Source of the DNA: Bradyrhizobium erythrophlei
GTDB taxonomy: Bacteria; Pseudomonadota; Alphaproteobacteria; Rhizobiales; Xanthobacteraceae
Length of the DNA stretch: 64,000 nt
Direction: 5' to 3'
Assembly (NCBI RefSeq): GCF_900129505.1
Contig: NZ_LT670818.1
Coordinates: 4,993,001 to 5,057,000 of the forward strand
The first letter of the stretch is position 1. Each line of letters opens with the position of its first letter. Below, one piece after another: positions 35,573 to 43,322 of the stretch. A model generated the notes under the pieces. It was not told the origin of the DNA, did not search any database, and saw nothing but the letters and a program-made list of their open reading frames with translations. The position numbers were made by a program, and so were the translations under genes.

Positions 35573-36396
35573 CGAGGCGCGAGACCGTCGATGTCGGCGG
35601 CGTTCCGATCAGCTATCTGACCGCCGGCAAGGGCGGTTCCCTGGTTCTCCTGCTTCATGGCACCTACTGGAGCCGCGTGTGGCAACCCGTGCTCGACGGC
35701 ATCGCCGCGGCGGGCCTTCGCCCGGTGGCGGTCGATTTCCCAGGCTTCGGCCGCTCCGGAGGCGAACTCACCCTGAGCGAGGCCTCGGTCCCGGGTCTCT
35801 CCGCCTGGTTGGTGCGTTTCCTCGAAGCGCTCGGGCATGAGGGGCCGGTCATGGTCGCCGGCCATGACATTGGCGGAGGGGTGGCGCAGCATCTGGCGCT
35901 CGCTGGAACCGTGGAGGTCCCGCGCGTGGCGGTGGTGAACGGCATCATGTACGACTCATGGCCGGTGCCCGGCGTTGCCCGCTTCCGGGATCCGGCAGTG
36001 GCCGCCGCGACGACGCGGGATGATGTACTGGCCGCGCGCCGCGTGTCCGTCGTAAAGGCGCTCGGGCGTCCGGCAAGCGAAGCCGAGATCACCGAGTATC
36101 TCGAACCCTGGACCGACCCGCGGGTTGCCCGCTCCTGGTTGGCGCTCGCGGGCGCCGCGGACCACCGCTACACCATGGAGATGCTGCCGGCTCTTCTGCA
36201 GTCAAAGACGCCCAAGCTTCTGGTGTGGGGCGAGGACGACCCATTTCAGACAATCGACTATGCCGAACGCTACGCTCGCGAAATTCCGGAGACGAGGCTT
36301 GTACGGATCAAGTCGGCCGGCCACATTCCGATGGAGAATGATCCCAAGGTGGTGGCGGGAGCGCTGGCCGACTTCTTTGCTGCCAAACGAAGCTGA
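35569..36396 (+). CDS. alpha/beta hydrolase with Asp nucleophile
   Basis: This 275-aa protein has HGTYW for the oxyanion site, GHDIGGG as the nucleophile elbow with Asp instead of Ser, WGEDDPF, and a catalytic His in SAGHIPMEND. An Asp nucleophile is typical of epoxide hydrolases and haloacid/haloalkane dehalogenases. It overlaps the cupin gene by 4 bp. It could process the carboxylate or ester released by the dioxygenase, though the Asp nucleophile argues for an epoxide or halide. Confidence 0.87.
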   Translation: MTRRETVDVGGVPISYLTAGKGGSLVLLLHGTYWSRVWQPVLDGIAAAGLRPVAVDFPGFGRSGGELTLSEASVPGLSAWLVRFLEALGHEGPVMVAGHDIGGGVAQHLALAGTVEVPRVAVVNGIMYDSWPVPGVARFRDPAVAAATTRDDVLAARRVSVVKALGRPASEAEITEYLEPWTDPRVARSWLALAGAADHRYTMEMLPALLQSKTPKLLVWGEDDPFQTIDYAERYAREIPETRLVRIKSAGHIPMENDPKVVAGALADFFAAKRS

Positions 36397-36408
36397 CGGA
36401 GGAAGCCC

Positions 36409-37350
36409 ATGAAGGTTGCGATCCTCGACGACTACCAGAACGTTGCGCTGCGGCTTGCTGACTGGTCGGCCGTCCGGCGGCACGCCGAGATCACCGTGTT
36501 CAACGACCACCTGGCTGATGCGGCAGCCGTCGTCGAGCGCCTGCGCCCGTTCGACGCGATATGCGTCATGCGCGAACGCACGCCGCTTACGAGGGAGATC
36601 CTGCAGCAGCTCCCGAACCTCAAGCTGATAGCGTCGACCGGACCGCGAAACGCCTCCATCAACATCCAGACCGCGACCGATCTCGGCATCGCGGTCACAG
36701 CGACCGGCTATGACTCCACACCCACCATCGAGTTCACCTGGTCGCTGATTCTGGCCAGCATACGAGGCATCGACCGGGAAGCCGCTTCGCTCAAGGCCGG
36801 GGGATGGCAAACGAGCCTCGGCTCAAGCCTGAGAGGTAGAAGCCTGGGTGTCGTCGGGCTGGGAAACATCGGAACAGAAGTGGCGCGCATCGGCCTCGCG
36901 TTCGGCATGAAGGCGATCGCCTGGAGCCAGAATCTCACTGAGGAGAAAGCAAGGGTCGCCGGCGCCACCCTCGTGGACAAGCAGACGTTGTTCCGCGAGG
37001 CCGACATCGTGACAGTTCATCTCGTCCTGAGCAGTCGTACCAAAGGGCTGATCGGGGCACCCGAGTTCGCCCTGATGAAGCCGACGGCGAGATTCGTCAA
37101 CACATCGCGTAGTCCGATCGTCGACGAGGTGGCTCTGATCGAAGCGCTGCAGGCGCGCCGGATAGCCGGGGCGGCGGTCGACGTATTCGAGGTCGAGCCG
37201 TTGGGTCCAGATCACCCCTTCCGGAGGCTGGAGAACGTCCTCGCGACGCCTCACATCGGCTACGTAACCGAAGATCTCTATCGGACCTTCTACGGCGACG
37301 CCGCGGCCAGCATCGCAAAATGGATCGAGGTTAACGCAACGGCCGCATAG
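36409..37350 (+). CDS. D-isomer-specific 2-hydroxyacid dehydrogenase
   Basis: This 313-aa protein has the NAD-binding GLGNIGTEVARIG motif (about 144-156), an Arg/Ser-rich NTSRSPIVDE segment, Glu in EVEPLG and the catalytic His in ATPHIG. It interconverts 2-oxoacids and D-2-hydroxyacids. A GGAGG site precedes the ATG, 12 bp after the hydrolase stop. The final TKG-R pattern differs slightly from D-3-phosphoglycerate dehydrogenase, so I prefer a general 2-hydroxyacid role. Confidence 0.9.
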   Translation: MKVAILDDYQNVALRLADWSAVRRHAEITVFNDHLADAAAVVERLRPFDAICVMRERTPLTREILQQLPNLKLIASTGPRNASINIQTATDLGIAVTATGYDSTPTIEFTWSLILASIRGIDREAASLKAGGWQTSLGSSLRGRSLGVVGLGNIGTEVARIGLAFGMKAIAWSQNLTEEKARVAGATLVDKQTLFREADIVTVHLVLSSRTKGLIGAPEFALMKPTARFVNTSRSPIVDEVALIEALQARRIAGAAVDVFEVEPLGPDHPFRRLENVLATPHIGYVTEDLYRTFYGDAAASIAKWIEVNATAA

Positions 37351-37397
37351 GCCTTTGCGACGAGCAAAATTTCTTATCAATACGAGGTCCAGGAATC

Positions 37398-38513
37398 ATG
37401 AGCATGAGCAACCAGGGAAAGATCGTTCGGAATAAGGTGCTGGTCACGGGTGCAAGCGGCCTGCTGGGCGTCGCCGCGATCGAGAAGTTTCTTGCCGCGG
37501 GCTGGGAGGTGGTCGGCGTCTCGCGCCGCAAGCCCGAGCTGCCGAGCGGCCGCGACGTCCAGTTTCTATCCGTCGATCTGCGGGACGAGAAAAAGGCCCG
37601 CGCCGCGTTCGAGCCGCTGACCGACATCACCCACATCGCCTACACCGCTCTGCACGAGAAACCCGAGCTGGTAGCCGGCTGGTCGAGCAAGGAACAGATC
37701 GAGACCAACAACGCCATGCTGCGCAACGTGGTGAGCCCGATCGTGCACACCGCATCCAATTTCCGGCACATCAGCATTCTGCAGGGAACGAAGATCTATG
37801 GCGTGCACCTGCACCCGATCCCTATCCCGGCCCGCGAACGTGACGCCCACAGGGATCACCAGAACTTCTTCTTCGACCAGGAGGCCTATGTGCGTGAGAT
37901 GGGCGCCCAGCACGGCTTCAACTATACGGCTCTACGCCCGCAGCTCGTCACCGGGCCCACCCCAGGCGCGTTGAACGTAGTCCCCGCCATCGGAGCCTAC
38001 GCGGCAATCCGCCGCGAGAAGGGTGAACCGTTCGGTTTTCCTGGCGGTCCGTCGTTCGTCTGGGAAGCCGCCGATGCAGACCTCGTCGCGGACGTGATGG
38101 TCTGGGCTGCGCAGTCGCCCCAGGCGGCGAACCAGGCGTTCAACATCACTAACGGCGACGTGTTCGAGTGGCGCAATGTGTGGCCGGCCATGGCCGAAAC
38201 CCTCGGTGCCGAAACCGGACCCGACATGCCAACGAGCGTGGCAGCATACCTCGATGAAAACGCGGATGTCTGGAACCGGATCGTCGCTAAGTACGATCTT
38301 CGCTCGCGGAACCTGCGGGAGCTGGTTGGCCAAGGGGACCAGCATGCGGACTTCGCGTTCGCTTATGGCGCGCCGGAAGGACCTCGGGCCTTCGTGAGCA
38401 CCGTCAAACTGCGTCAGGCTGGGTTCACAAAGACAGTCGATACCGAGGACTCGTTCCGCAACGCACTGCAGTCTCTGATCGACCACAAGCTCTTGCCGTC
38501 AGCCGCGAAGTAG
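37398..38513 (+). CDS. PRISE-like SDR (progesterone 5beta-reductase/iridoid synthase family)
   Basis: This 371-aa extended SDR has TGASGLLG at the N terminus, LQGTKIYG with the conserved Lys, and the NFFFDQEAYV segment. PRISE enzymes reduce activated C=C bonds with NADPH and carry a catalytic Tyr in NFYY; here both positions read Phe, which would weaken or change catalysis. It ends the GST operon and adds another alkene reductase type to the electrophile-defence theme. Gene identity is well supported; activity is not. Confidence 0.8.
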   Translation: MSMSNQGKIVRNKVLVTGASGLLGVAAIEKFLAAGWEVVGVSRRKPELPSGRDVQFLSVDLRDEKKARAAFEPLTDITHIAYTALHEKPELVAGWSSKEQIETNNAMLRNVVSPIVHTASNFRHISILQGTKIYGVHLHPIPIPARERDAHRDHQNFFFDQEAYVREMGAQHGFNYTALRPQLVTGPTPGALNVVPAIGAYAAIRREKGEPFGFPGGPSFVWEAADADLVADVMVWAAQSPQAANQAFNITNGDVFEWRNVWPAMAETLGAETGPDMPTSVAAYLDENADVWNRIVAKYDLRSRNLRELVGQGDQHADFAFAYGAPEGPRAFVSTVKLRQAGFTKTVDTEDSFRNALQSLIDHKLLPSAAK

Positions 38514-38639
38514 TTCCGGATGCTCGGCTCTCACCGATGCCGCTCCGCAAAGTCGCCGATCGCAGCCATTGATAGCGAAAGCGCCAAAGGGTCTTGCTTC
38601 GAATATGTACCGAGACTGACATGACGATCGCCGGATGCT

Positions 38640-38983
38640 GCCATCATGGAAGGTGAGAGACCCCCGAGCTTAGTCCGCTTGACCTTGCGATCGCGCCAAA
38701 CGGAAATATCGTCGTGAGCAGCGAGCATCCGTTCGGTGCGGCCAATGCGGTGACGACGATCCGCGAATATGACCACGCTGACGGGCGTCTCGCGCGGGTG
38801 CTTGTTCCAAAATCTGGTGCGCGGTTTCAGAAGCCACGGGGTTTGCGCTTCGGGCCGGATGCCCGGCTCTATTGTGTGGCTCGAGACGAAGTCGTCGGTT
38901 TCGATTTCGAGACTGGAGAATGTCTCGGCGCCGTTGCGAGGCTGCCCCGCCTGAACGGCCAGGCCGTGCTCTTCTTTCCATGA
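38640..38983 (+). pseudogene. 3' remnant of an NHL beta-propeller gene
   Basis: In one frame it reads [20 protein letters not shown] and on to LNRLNGQAVLFFP-like residues, matching the last third of the propeller gene at 21875-22702. A fifth C in CCCCC at about 38664 breaks the frame relative to the preceding WKVRDP. The 5' two thirds are missing. It lies just before the second LysR/peptide module, as a scar of the duplication. Confidence 0.75.
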
Positions 38984-39013
38984 GCCGAGCCATTCGCAAG
39001 GAGATGCCGCCGG

Positions 39014-39247
39014 CTATCCCTTTCCGTGGAAGATGCAGCGCACGAACACCTCGAGGTGCGGCGTGACAAGCACCACCAGGGTCGCGAAGGCGCTGCCGGT
39101 CACCGCGTAGGCATGGAGCGCATCGGCAATGCTCAGGTTGAGCATCCGTACCGTCCCGGCGACAACGCTCATCGTGCGCCGCCGGGAGCGGAAAGCGGAT
39201 GACGGTGCCTCGTAACGGTCAGCGTAAGATTGTCTGTAGTTGGTCAT
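39014..39247 (-). CDS. 77-aa membrane peptide ending RCIFHGKG (copy 2)
   Basis: This 77-aa protein starts at MTNYRQSYADRY, has one hydrophobic segment (YAVTGSAFATLVVLVTPHL) and ends HLEVFVRCIFHGKG. It equals the copy at 19106 in length and in the last ~30 residues; the N-terminal halves differ. It diverges from LysR copy 2, with an operator palindrome between the genes. The upstream frame is open to 39373, but 39247 gives the conserved length. The family is unrecognised and its function unknown. Confidence 0.72.
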   Translation of the reverse strand: MTNYRQSYADRYEAPSSAFRSRRRTMSVVAGTVRMLNLSIADALHAYAVTGSAFATLVVLVTPHLEVFVRCIFHGKG

Positions 39248-39344
39248 CGGTCGTCTCCGTCGCGGCCCAAGCACCCGCTTGGGTCGCGAGAAGGCATGGT
39301 CAATTTTCCGCGGTCGTGGCAGACAGGACGTGGCAATATTGCTC

Positions 39345-39359
39345 ATTCCCAGGGAGAAT
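39345..39359. promoter_or_regulatory. operator palindrome ATTCC-N5-AGAAT between LysR and 77-aa genes (site 7)
   Basis: One arm carries a mismatch. It lies 13 bp before LysR copy 2 and 97 bp before the divergent 77-aa gene. On the minus strand it is followed by GAGCAATATTGCC, the extended element. Confidence 0.68.
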
Positions 39360-39372
39360 AGGGATAACGACA

Positions 39373-40254
39373 ATGGATCGCTTGGCTTCGATGGAGACTT
39401 TCATCCGGGTGGTCGAGACAGGGTCCTTCTCCGGTGCCGCACGGCAGCTTCGCGTCGGGCAGCCGGCGGTCTCCAAGACCGTCGCGCAGCTCGAAAACTA
39501 TCTGGGCGTCAAGCTGCTCACGCGCTCGACGCGCGGACTGACACCGACCGAGGCGGGACTCGGTTATTTCGAGCGCGCCAAGCGCGCGATCGAGGAGGCC
39601 GATGAGGCGGAACTCGCCGCGCGCGGCGCCGGCACCGGGCTGAAGGGACGATTGCGCGTTTGCGCCGCCGTTACATTTGCCCGCATTCACCTCATTCCGC
39701 TGCTGCCGCAATTCCTCGCACAACACCCGGACCTCGATCTGGAAGTCGTGCTCGACGACCGTCAGATCGACCTCGTGCAGGAGGGCATCGATCTGGCGCT
39801 GCGGATGGGAAAGCTGCTCGATTCGGCGCTGACAGTCCGCCGCATCGCTCGATGCAAGCGACTGGTCTTGGGTACGCCCGAATACTTCGAGCGTGCGGGT
39901 ACCCCCGCAACGCCAGCCGATCTCAGCAAGCATCAGGCTGTCGTATATCTGCAGGGCGAAGGCAGCATCTGGTCGTTCCGGCGCGACAGCTCTGAAGCTG
40001 CGGTAAAGGTCCAAAGTAGGTTGAAGGTGACCGCGGCCGAAGGCGTCAGAGCCGCAGTGCTTGCCCATGCTGGGCTTACCATTTCGTCCGAATGGATGTT
40101 CACGCCGGAGCTGCGCTCGGGCGCCGTGCGCGCGGTGCTATCGGAATGGAGCCTGCCGCCACTCGATTTGTGGGCGGTGTTTCCGACCGGGCGAGCCGCG
40201 ACAGCGAAAGCGCGGACTTTTGTTGATTTCTTCGAACGTAGCTTCAACCCGTGA
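39373..40254 (+). CDS. LysR-type transcriptional regulator (copy 2)
   Basis: This is a 293-aa LysR regulator of normal length. Residues 1-60 form the winged HTH (GAARQLRVGQPAVSKTVAQL), and the rest is a CrgA-like effector-binding domain. It is very similar to the copy at 17931-18998. The start matches MDRLASMETF of that copy; an upstream start at 39199 is rejected because the operator lies inside the added part. It is followed by the CRGC peptide, peroxiredoxin and OYE genes on the same strand. It probably binds the ATTCC-N5-GGAAT sites; this is inference. Confidence 0.93.
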   Translation: MDRLASMETFIRVVETGSFSGAARQLRVGQPAVSKTVAQLENYLGVKLLTRSTRGLTPTEAGLGYFERAKRAIEEADEAELAARGAGTGLKGRLRVCAAVTFARIHLIPLLPQFLAQHPDLDLEVVLDDRQIDLVQEGIDLALRMGKLLDSALTVRRIARCKRLVLGTPEYFERAGTPATPADLSKHQAVVYLQGEGSIWSFRRDSSEAAVKVQSRLKVTAAEGVRAAVLAHAGLTISSEWMFTPELRSGAVRAVLSEWSLPPLDLWAVFPTGRAATAKARTFVDFFERSFNP

Positions 40255-40293
40255 CAAGGATTTAGCCGAGGCGCCGGCGTTTCCGGCGCAGAT

Positions 40294-40339
40294 GAGACGA
40301 ACGAGCATCTATTCGATCCCGGCCGGCATTCAACGTCTC
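40294..40339 (+). promoter_or_regulatory. 46-bp regulatory element, copy E
   Basis: It begins GAGACGAACGAGCATCTATT and ends GGCATTCAACGTCTC, with perfect outer arms. It ends 71 bp before the CRGC peptide copy 2 start. Confidence 0.7.
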
Positions 40340-40410
40340 GGCGCGATCAGTCAAGGTGACACCAGAAGCGGAATTGCTCATCCCGAGCCCGCGAGAGAAG
40401 GAGTGTCATC

Positions 40411-40686
40411 ATGTCCACCCAATCAACGAAGCATTCGACGAGTGTTGCCGCGGCCGTCGCGGCCGGTGTTGTCCTGTTCAGCCTGCTTTCGCCGGCAATG
40501 GCGGCGTCCGATCAAAACAACCCAGCCGTTCTGACCTCGCATTCGCCCTGGCTCGCGCCGACCGGTCATCGGCAGCCTGCAAGGCCGGACGTTTCCCAGA
40601 ACGAGGTTCTGTCGGCCTGGGAGCGCCAGCAACAGGGTCTTGATGCCGAACTCGATCGAAAGCTGATCATCTGCCGCGGCTGCTGA
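40411..40686 (+). CDS. small secreted peptide ending in CRGC (copy 2)
   Basis: This 91-aa precursor has a signal peptide ending near LLSPAMA (residue 31). The mature part carries PWLAPTGHRQP, a helical WERQQQGLDAELDRKL stretch and the terminal ICRGC. It closely matches copy 1 and shares the C-terminal motif with the protein at 49654. GGAGTGTCATC before the ATG repeats the leader of copy 1. The next gene is the peroxiredoxin, after an operator palindrome that starts 8 bp past the stop. Family function is unknown. Confidence 0.82.
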   Translation: MSTQSTKHSTSVAAAVAAGVVLFSLLSPAMAASDQNNPAVLTSHSPWLAPTGHRQPARPDVSQNEVLSAWERQQQGLDAELDRKLIICRGC

Positions 40687-40693
40687 AGTCTCT

Positions 40694-40708
40694 ATTCCTG
40701 AGCGGAAT
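40694..40708. promoter_or_regulatory. palindromic operator ATTCC-N5-GGAAT (site 8)
   Basis: A perfect repeat stands between the CRGC peptide and peroxiredoxin copy 2, 106 bp before the latter. It is the positional equivalent of site 2. Confidence 0.72.
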
Positions 40709-40813
40709 AGGGTCTAGTCCGACGGCCTCGCTACCCTCCATGACGATCTGCTTTAGGTTCTTTCGCGTGAGTTCGATCCATAAGCCCACGCGAAACCCAA
40801 AGGGGTACCGACC

Positions 40814-41488
40814 ATGTCGCTGCAAGCCAAACTCGATACGTTCAAGGCCGATTTCGAAGCCGGCAAACCGCCCTACAGCGTTTCTCGTTCCGTGATCGAG
40901 ACCATGCATCGCGCCACCGCCGAACTGATCGCCTCCGGCGCTGCGCAGCGTGCCAAGAAAGCTGGCGACGTGGCCCCATCGTTCCTGCTGAAGGATCCCG
41001 AGGGGAACATCGTCAGCTCGGACGAGCTTTTGGAGAAAGGCCCGCTGGTCGTCAGCTTCTATCGTGGCGTCTGGTGCCCCTATTGTAACATGGAGTTGCA
41101 GGCGCTGGAGGCCGCCAAGCCGGCGTTCGACAAGTACGGCGCCTCGTTGCTCGCAGTCTCGCCGCAGACCGTGCCGAACAGCCGCAAGTCGATGCGCCAG
41201 AACAAGCTCACCTTCCCGATCCTGTCGGATGCGAAGGGCAAGGTCGGTGCCGCGTTCGGCCTGCGCTTCGAGCTGCCCGACTATCTGGTGGAGCTCTACA
41301 AGGGATTGAAGAACGATCTGCCCACGTTCAACGACGATCCGAGCTGGACCCTGCCGATGCCGGCCCGCTACGTGATCGGCCAGGACGACACCATCCTCTA
41401 TTCCGAAGTGAACCCCGACTACACCCGCAGGCCCGCGCCCGAAGAGATGATCCCGGTGCTGCAGCGGGCCGCCGCCGTCAAGGTGTGA
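40814..41488 (+). CDS. peroxiredoxin-like AhpC/TSA protein (copy 2)
   Basis: This 224-aa protein, nearly identical to copy 1, has its C88-P-Y-C91 active site in GVWCPYC. It probably reduces peroxides or disulfides through the CxxC pair. Its gene lies between operator site 8 and the OYE gene; AAAGGGG before the ATG acts as ribosome site. An ATG overlapping its stop opens a frame into the OYE gene but has no proper ribosome site. Both copies remain intact, which argues that both are used. Confidence 0.9.
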   Translation: MSLQAKLDTFKADFEAGKPPYSVSRSVIETMHRATAELIASGAAQRAKKAGDVAPSFLLKDPEGNIVSSDELLEKGPLVVSFYRGVWCPYCNMELQALEAAKPAFDKYGASLLAVSPQTVPNSRKSMRQNKLTFPILSDAKGKVGAAFGLRFELPDYLVELYKGLKNDLPTFNDDPSWTLPMPARYVIGQDDTILYSEVNPDYTRRPAPEEMIPVLQRAAAVKV

Positions 41489-41613
41489 CGACGACGATCA
41501 ACCACTCGAAAAGCGCAATTGCGATCCCGTCGCGCTTCCCCCGAGGCGGCCGATGGGGCGCACGACGCAAAGCGACCATCGGCCGCTGTCACTCAAACCG
41601 ACAGGAGACAACA

Positions 41614-42723
41614 ATGAGCACACTATTCTCGCCGCTAAAAATTGGTCCCTATCAACTCGCCCATCGTGTCGTGATGGCGCCGCTGACGCGGATGCGCTCT
41701 GATCCAGGTGACATTCCGAGCAACCTGATGGTCGAGTACTATTCCCAGCGCGCGTCGAAAGGAGGCCTCATCATTTCGGAGGCGACGCCCGTGTCGATCC
41801 GCGGCAACGGCTACGCCGGCGCACCGGGCATCTATGCGGACCGTCAGATCAAAGGATGGCGGCGCATCACCGAGGCCGTTCACGCCAAGGGCGGCCGGAT
41901 CTTCCTGCAGCTGTGGCATGTCGGCCGCCAGTCGCACACCGATCTGCAGCCCAATGGCGAGGCGCCGGTCGCGCCGTCCGCGATCGCGGCAGAAGGCTAT
42001 GCCTATACCAAACAGGGCGACGTCCCGTTCTCGATGCCGCGCGCGCTCGCGCTCGAGGAGATACCCAGCATCATCGAGGAGTTTCGCGCCGGCGCCGAGC
42101 GCGCGCTGCGCGCTGGTTTTGATGGCGTCGAGATTCACGGTGCGAATGGCTATCTGCCCGATCAATTCCTCCAGGACGGCGCCAACAAGCGCACGGATGA
42201 ATATGGCGGCCCCATCGGAAACCGCGCGCGCTTCCTCCTGGAGATCACGCAGGCTGCAATTTCGGTGTTCGGCGCCGATCGCGTCGGCGTCCGCATCGCG
42301 CCGAACGGCACCTATGGATCGATGTCGGACAGCAATCCCGCAGCTACCTTTGGCTACGTAGTGACCGAGCTAGATCGGTTGGGCATCGCCTACCTCCACG
42401 TGGTCGAGCCGCGCATCAAGGGCATCGAGGAGATCGGCAAGGGCCAGGCTCCTATCGCCGCCCAGCACCTGCGGCAAAAATTTAGCCGCACCCTGATCGC
42501 AGCCGGCGGTTTTACTGGTGAGAGTGCCGCGGCCATCGTTGCGGCAGGCGACGCCGATCTCGTCGCGTTCGGTCGCCACTTTATCGCCAACCCTGACCTG
42601 CCCGAACGGTTTCGGCGCAGTTTGCCTTTGAACCGCTACGACCGCTCGACGTTTTACGGCGGCGACGGGCGAGGCTACATCGACTATCCGACGCACGCCG
42701 ACTTGGCGACGGCGGCAGTCTAG
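41614..42723 (+). CDS. old yellow enzyme / N-ethylmaleimide reductase-type flavoprotein (copy 2)
   Basis: This 369-aa FMN alkene reductase is closely similar to copy 1 throughout (PLTRMRSDPGDIPS, HGANGYLPDQFLQDG, NRYDRSTFYGG). It reduces activated alkenes and nitro compounds with NAD(P)H. ACAGGAGA precedes 41614; the longer frame from 41485 is rejected since the added 43 residues do not match any OYE. The 3' end and its flank are also found as a remnant at 4955-5470. Confidence 0.93.
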   Translation: MSTLFSPLKIGPYQLAHRVVMAPLTRMRSDPGDIPSNLMVEYYSQRASKGGLIISEATPVSIRGNGYAGAPGIYADRQIKGWRRITEAVHAKGGRIFLQLWHVGRQSHTDLQPNGEAPVAPSAIAAEGYAYTKQGDVPFSMPRALALEEIPSIIEEFRAGAERALRAGFDGVEIHGANGYLPDQFLQDGANKRTDEYGGPIGNRARFLLEITQAAISVFGADRVGVRIAPNGTYGSMSDSNPAATFGYVVTELDRLGIAYLHVVEPRIKGIEEIGKGQAPIAAQHLRQKFSRTLIAAGGFTGESAAAIVAAGDADLVAFGRHFIANPDLPERFRRSLPLNRYDRSTFYGGDGRGYIDYPTHADLATAAV

Positions 42724-42866
42724 TTTCGGACCGAAGCTGCGGCGCGCCAGAGCACGGCGCGCCCACACTGGTCGCGCATCATGCCATAGCTGAAACAGAC
42801 GACCGGCGGCCTGTCGGTGTGCTCGGCTATTAGGACGAACGAAGCTTTGACGGAGTGATTAGTCTT

Positions 42867-42881
42867 ATTCCTAACGGGAAT
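42867..42881. promoter_or_regulatory. palindromic operator ATTCC-N5-GGAAT (site 9)
   Basis: This perfect repeat lies 144 bp after the OYE stop. About 25 bp on each side match site 1, but the gene it once served here is gone or broken by the IS at 43323. Confidence 0.68.
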
Positions 42882-43322
42882 GGAGACCTGTCCTCCGAAA
42901 AGGGTTAGTCTCTCGCTCAATCGTTCATCGGGCTGAGGCGAATCTGAGTATTGCAAATGTGAGCGTTTGTATGAGGCCTCACTTCCATTAGCCATCATTT
43001 GAACGCGGAAATGGGCGGCAGGCTCGCCTTTAAGGGCGGCACGAAGAGGTAACAGCTCAAACCGGTCTGCGACGGAGAGTCGATGATCCCAAGCTTTGAT
43101 GAGCCATCTCATAATTCGCCTTTCACCAAGCAGCACGGAGGCGCCCCCAGAAGAGGTTCAATGCGTATAAGCGTCCTTCAAGTCACCGACGACCAATGCC
43201 GCGCGGAGGCGTCGAAAAAGAAAATGGGAACGAACGCCATCATGGATTTTCATTTCGAGTCAGGACGCGGTCCGGGAATATTCGACAAGTTGTCTGTTTG
43301 CCCGCCAGCGTTCAATACCGGG
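42882..43322. other. 441-bp gap without a credible gene
   Basis: The first ~80 bp match the flank upstream of the dehalogenase at 5392-5470. Beyond that, an open frame (43083-43343) runs into the IS end but has no recognised motif and looks accidental. Confidence 0.4.
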
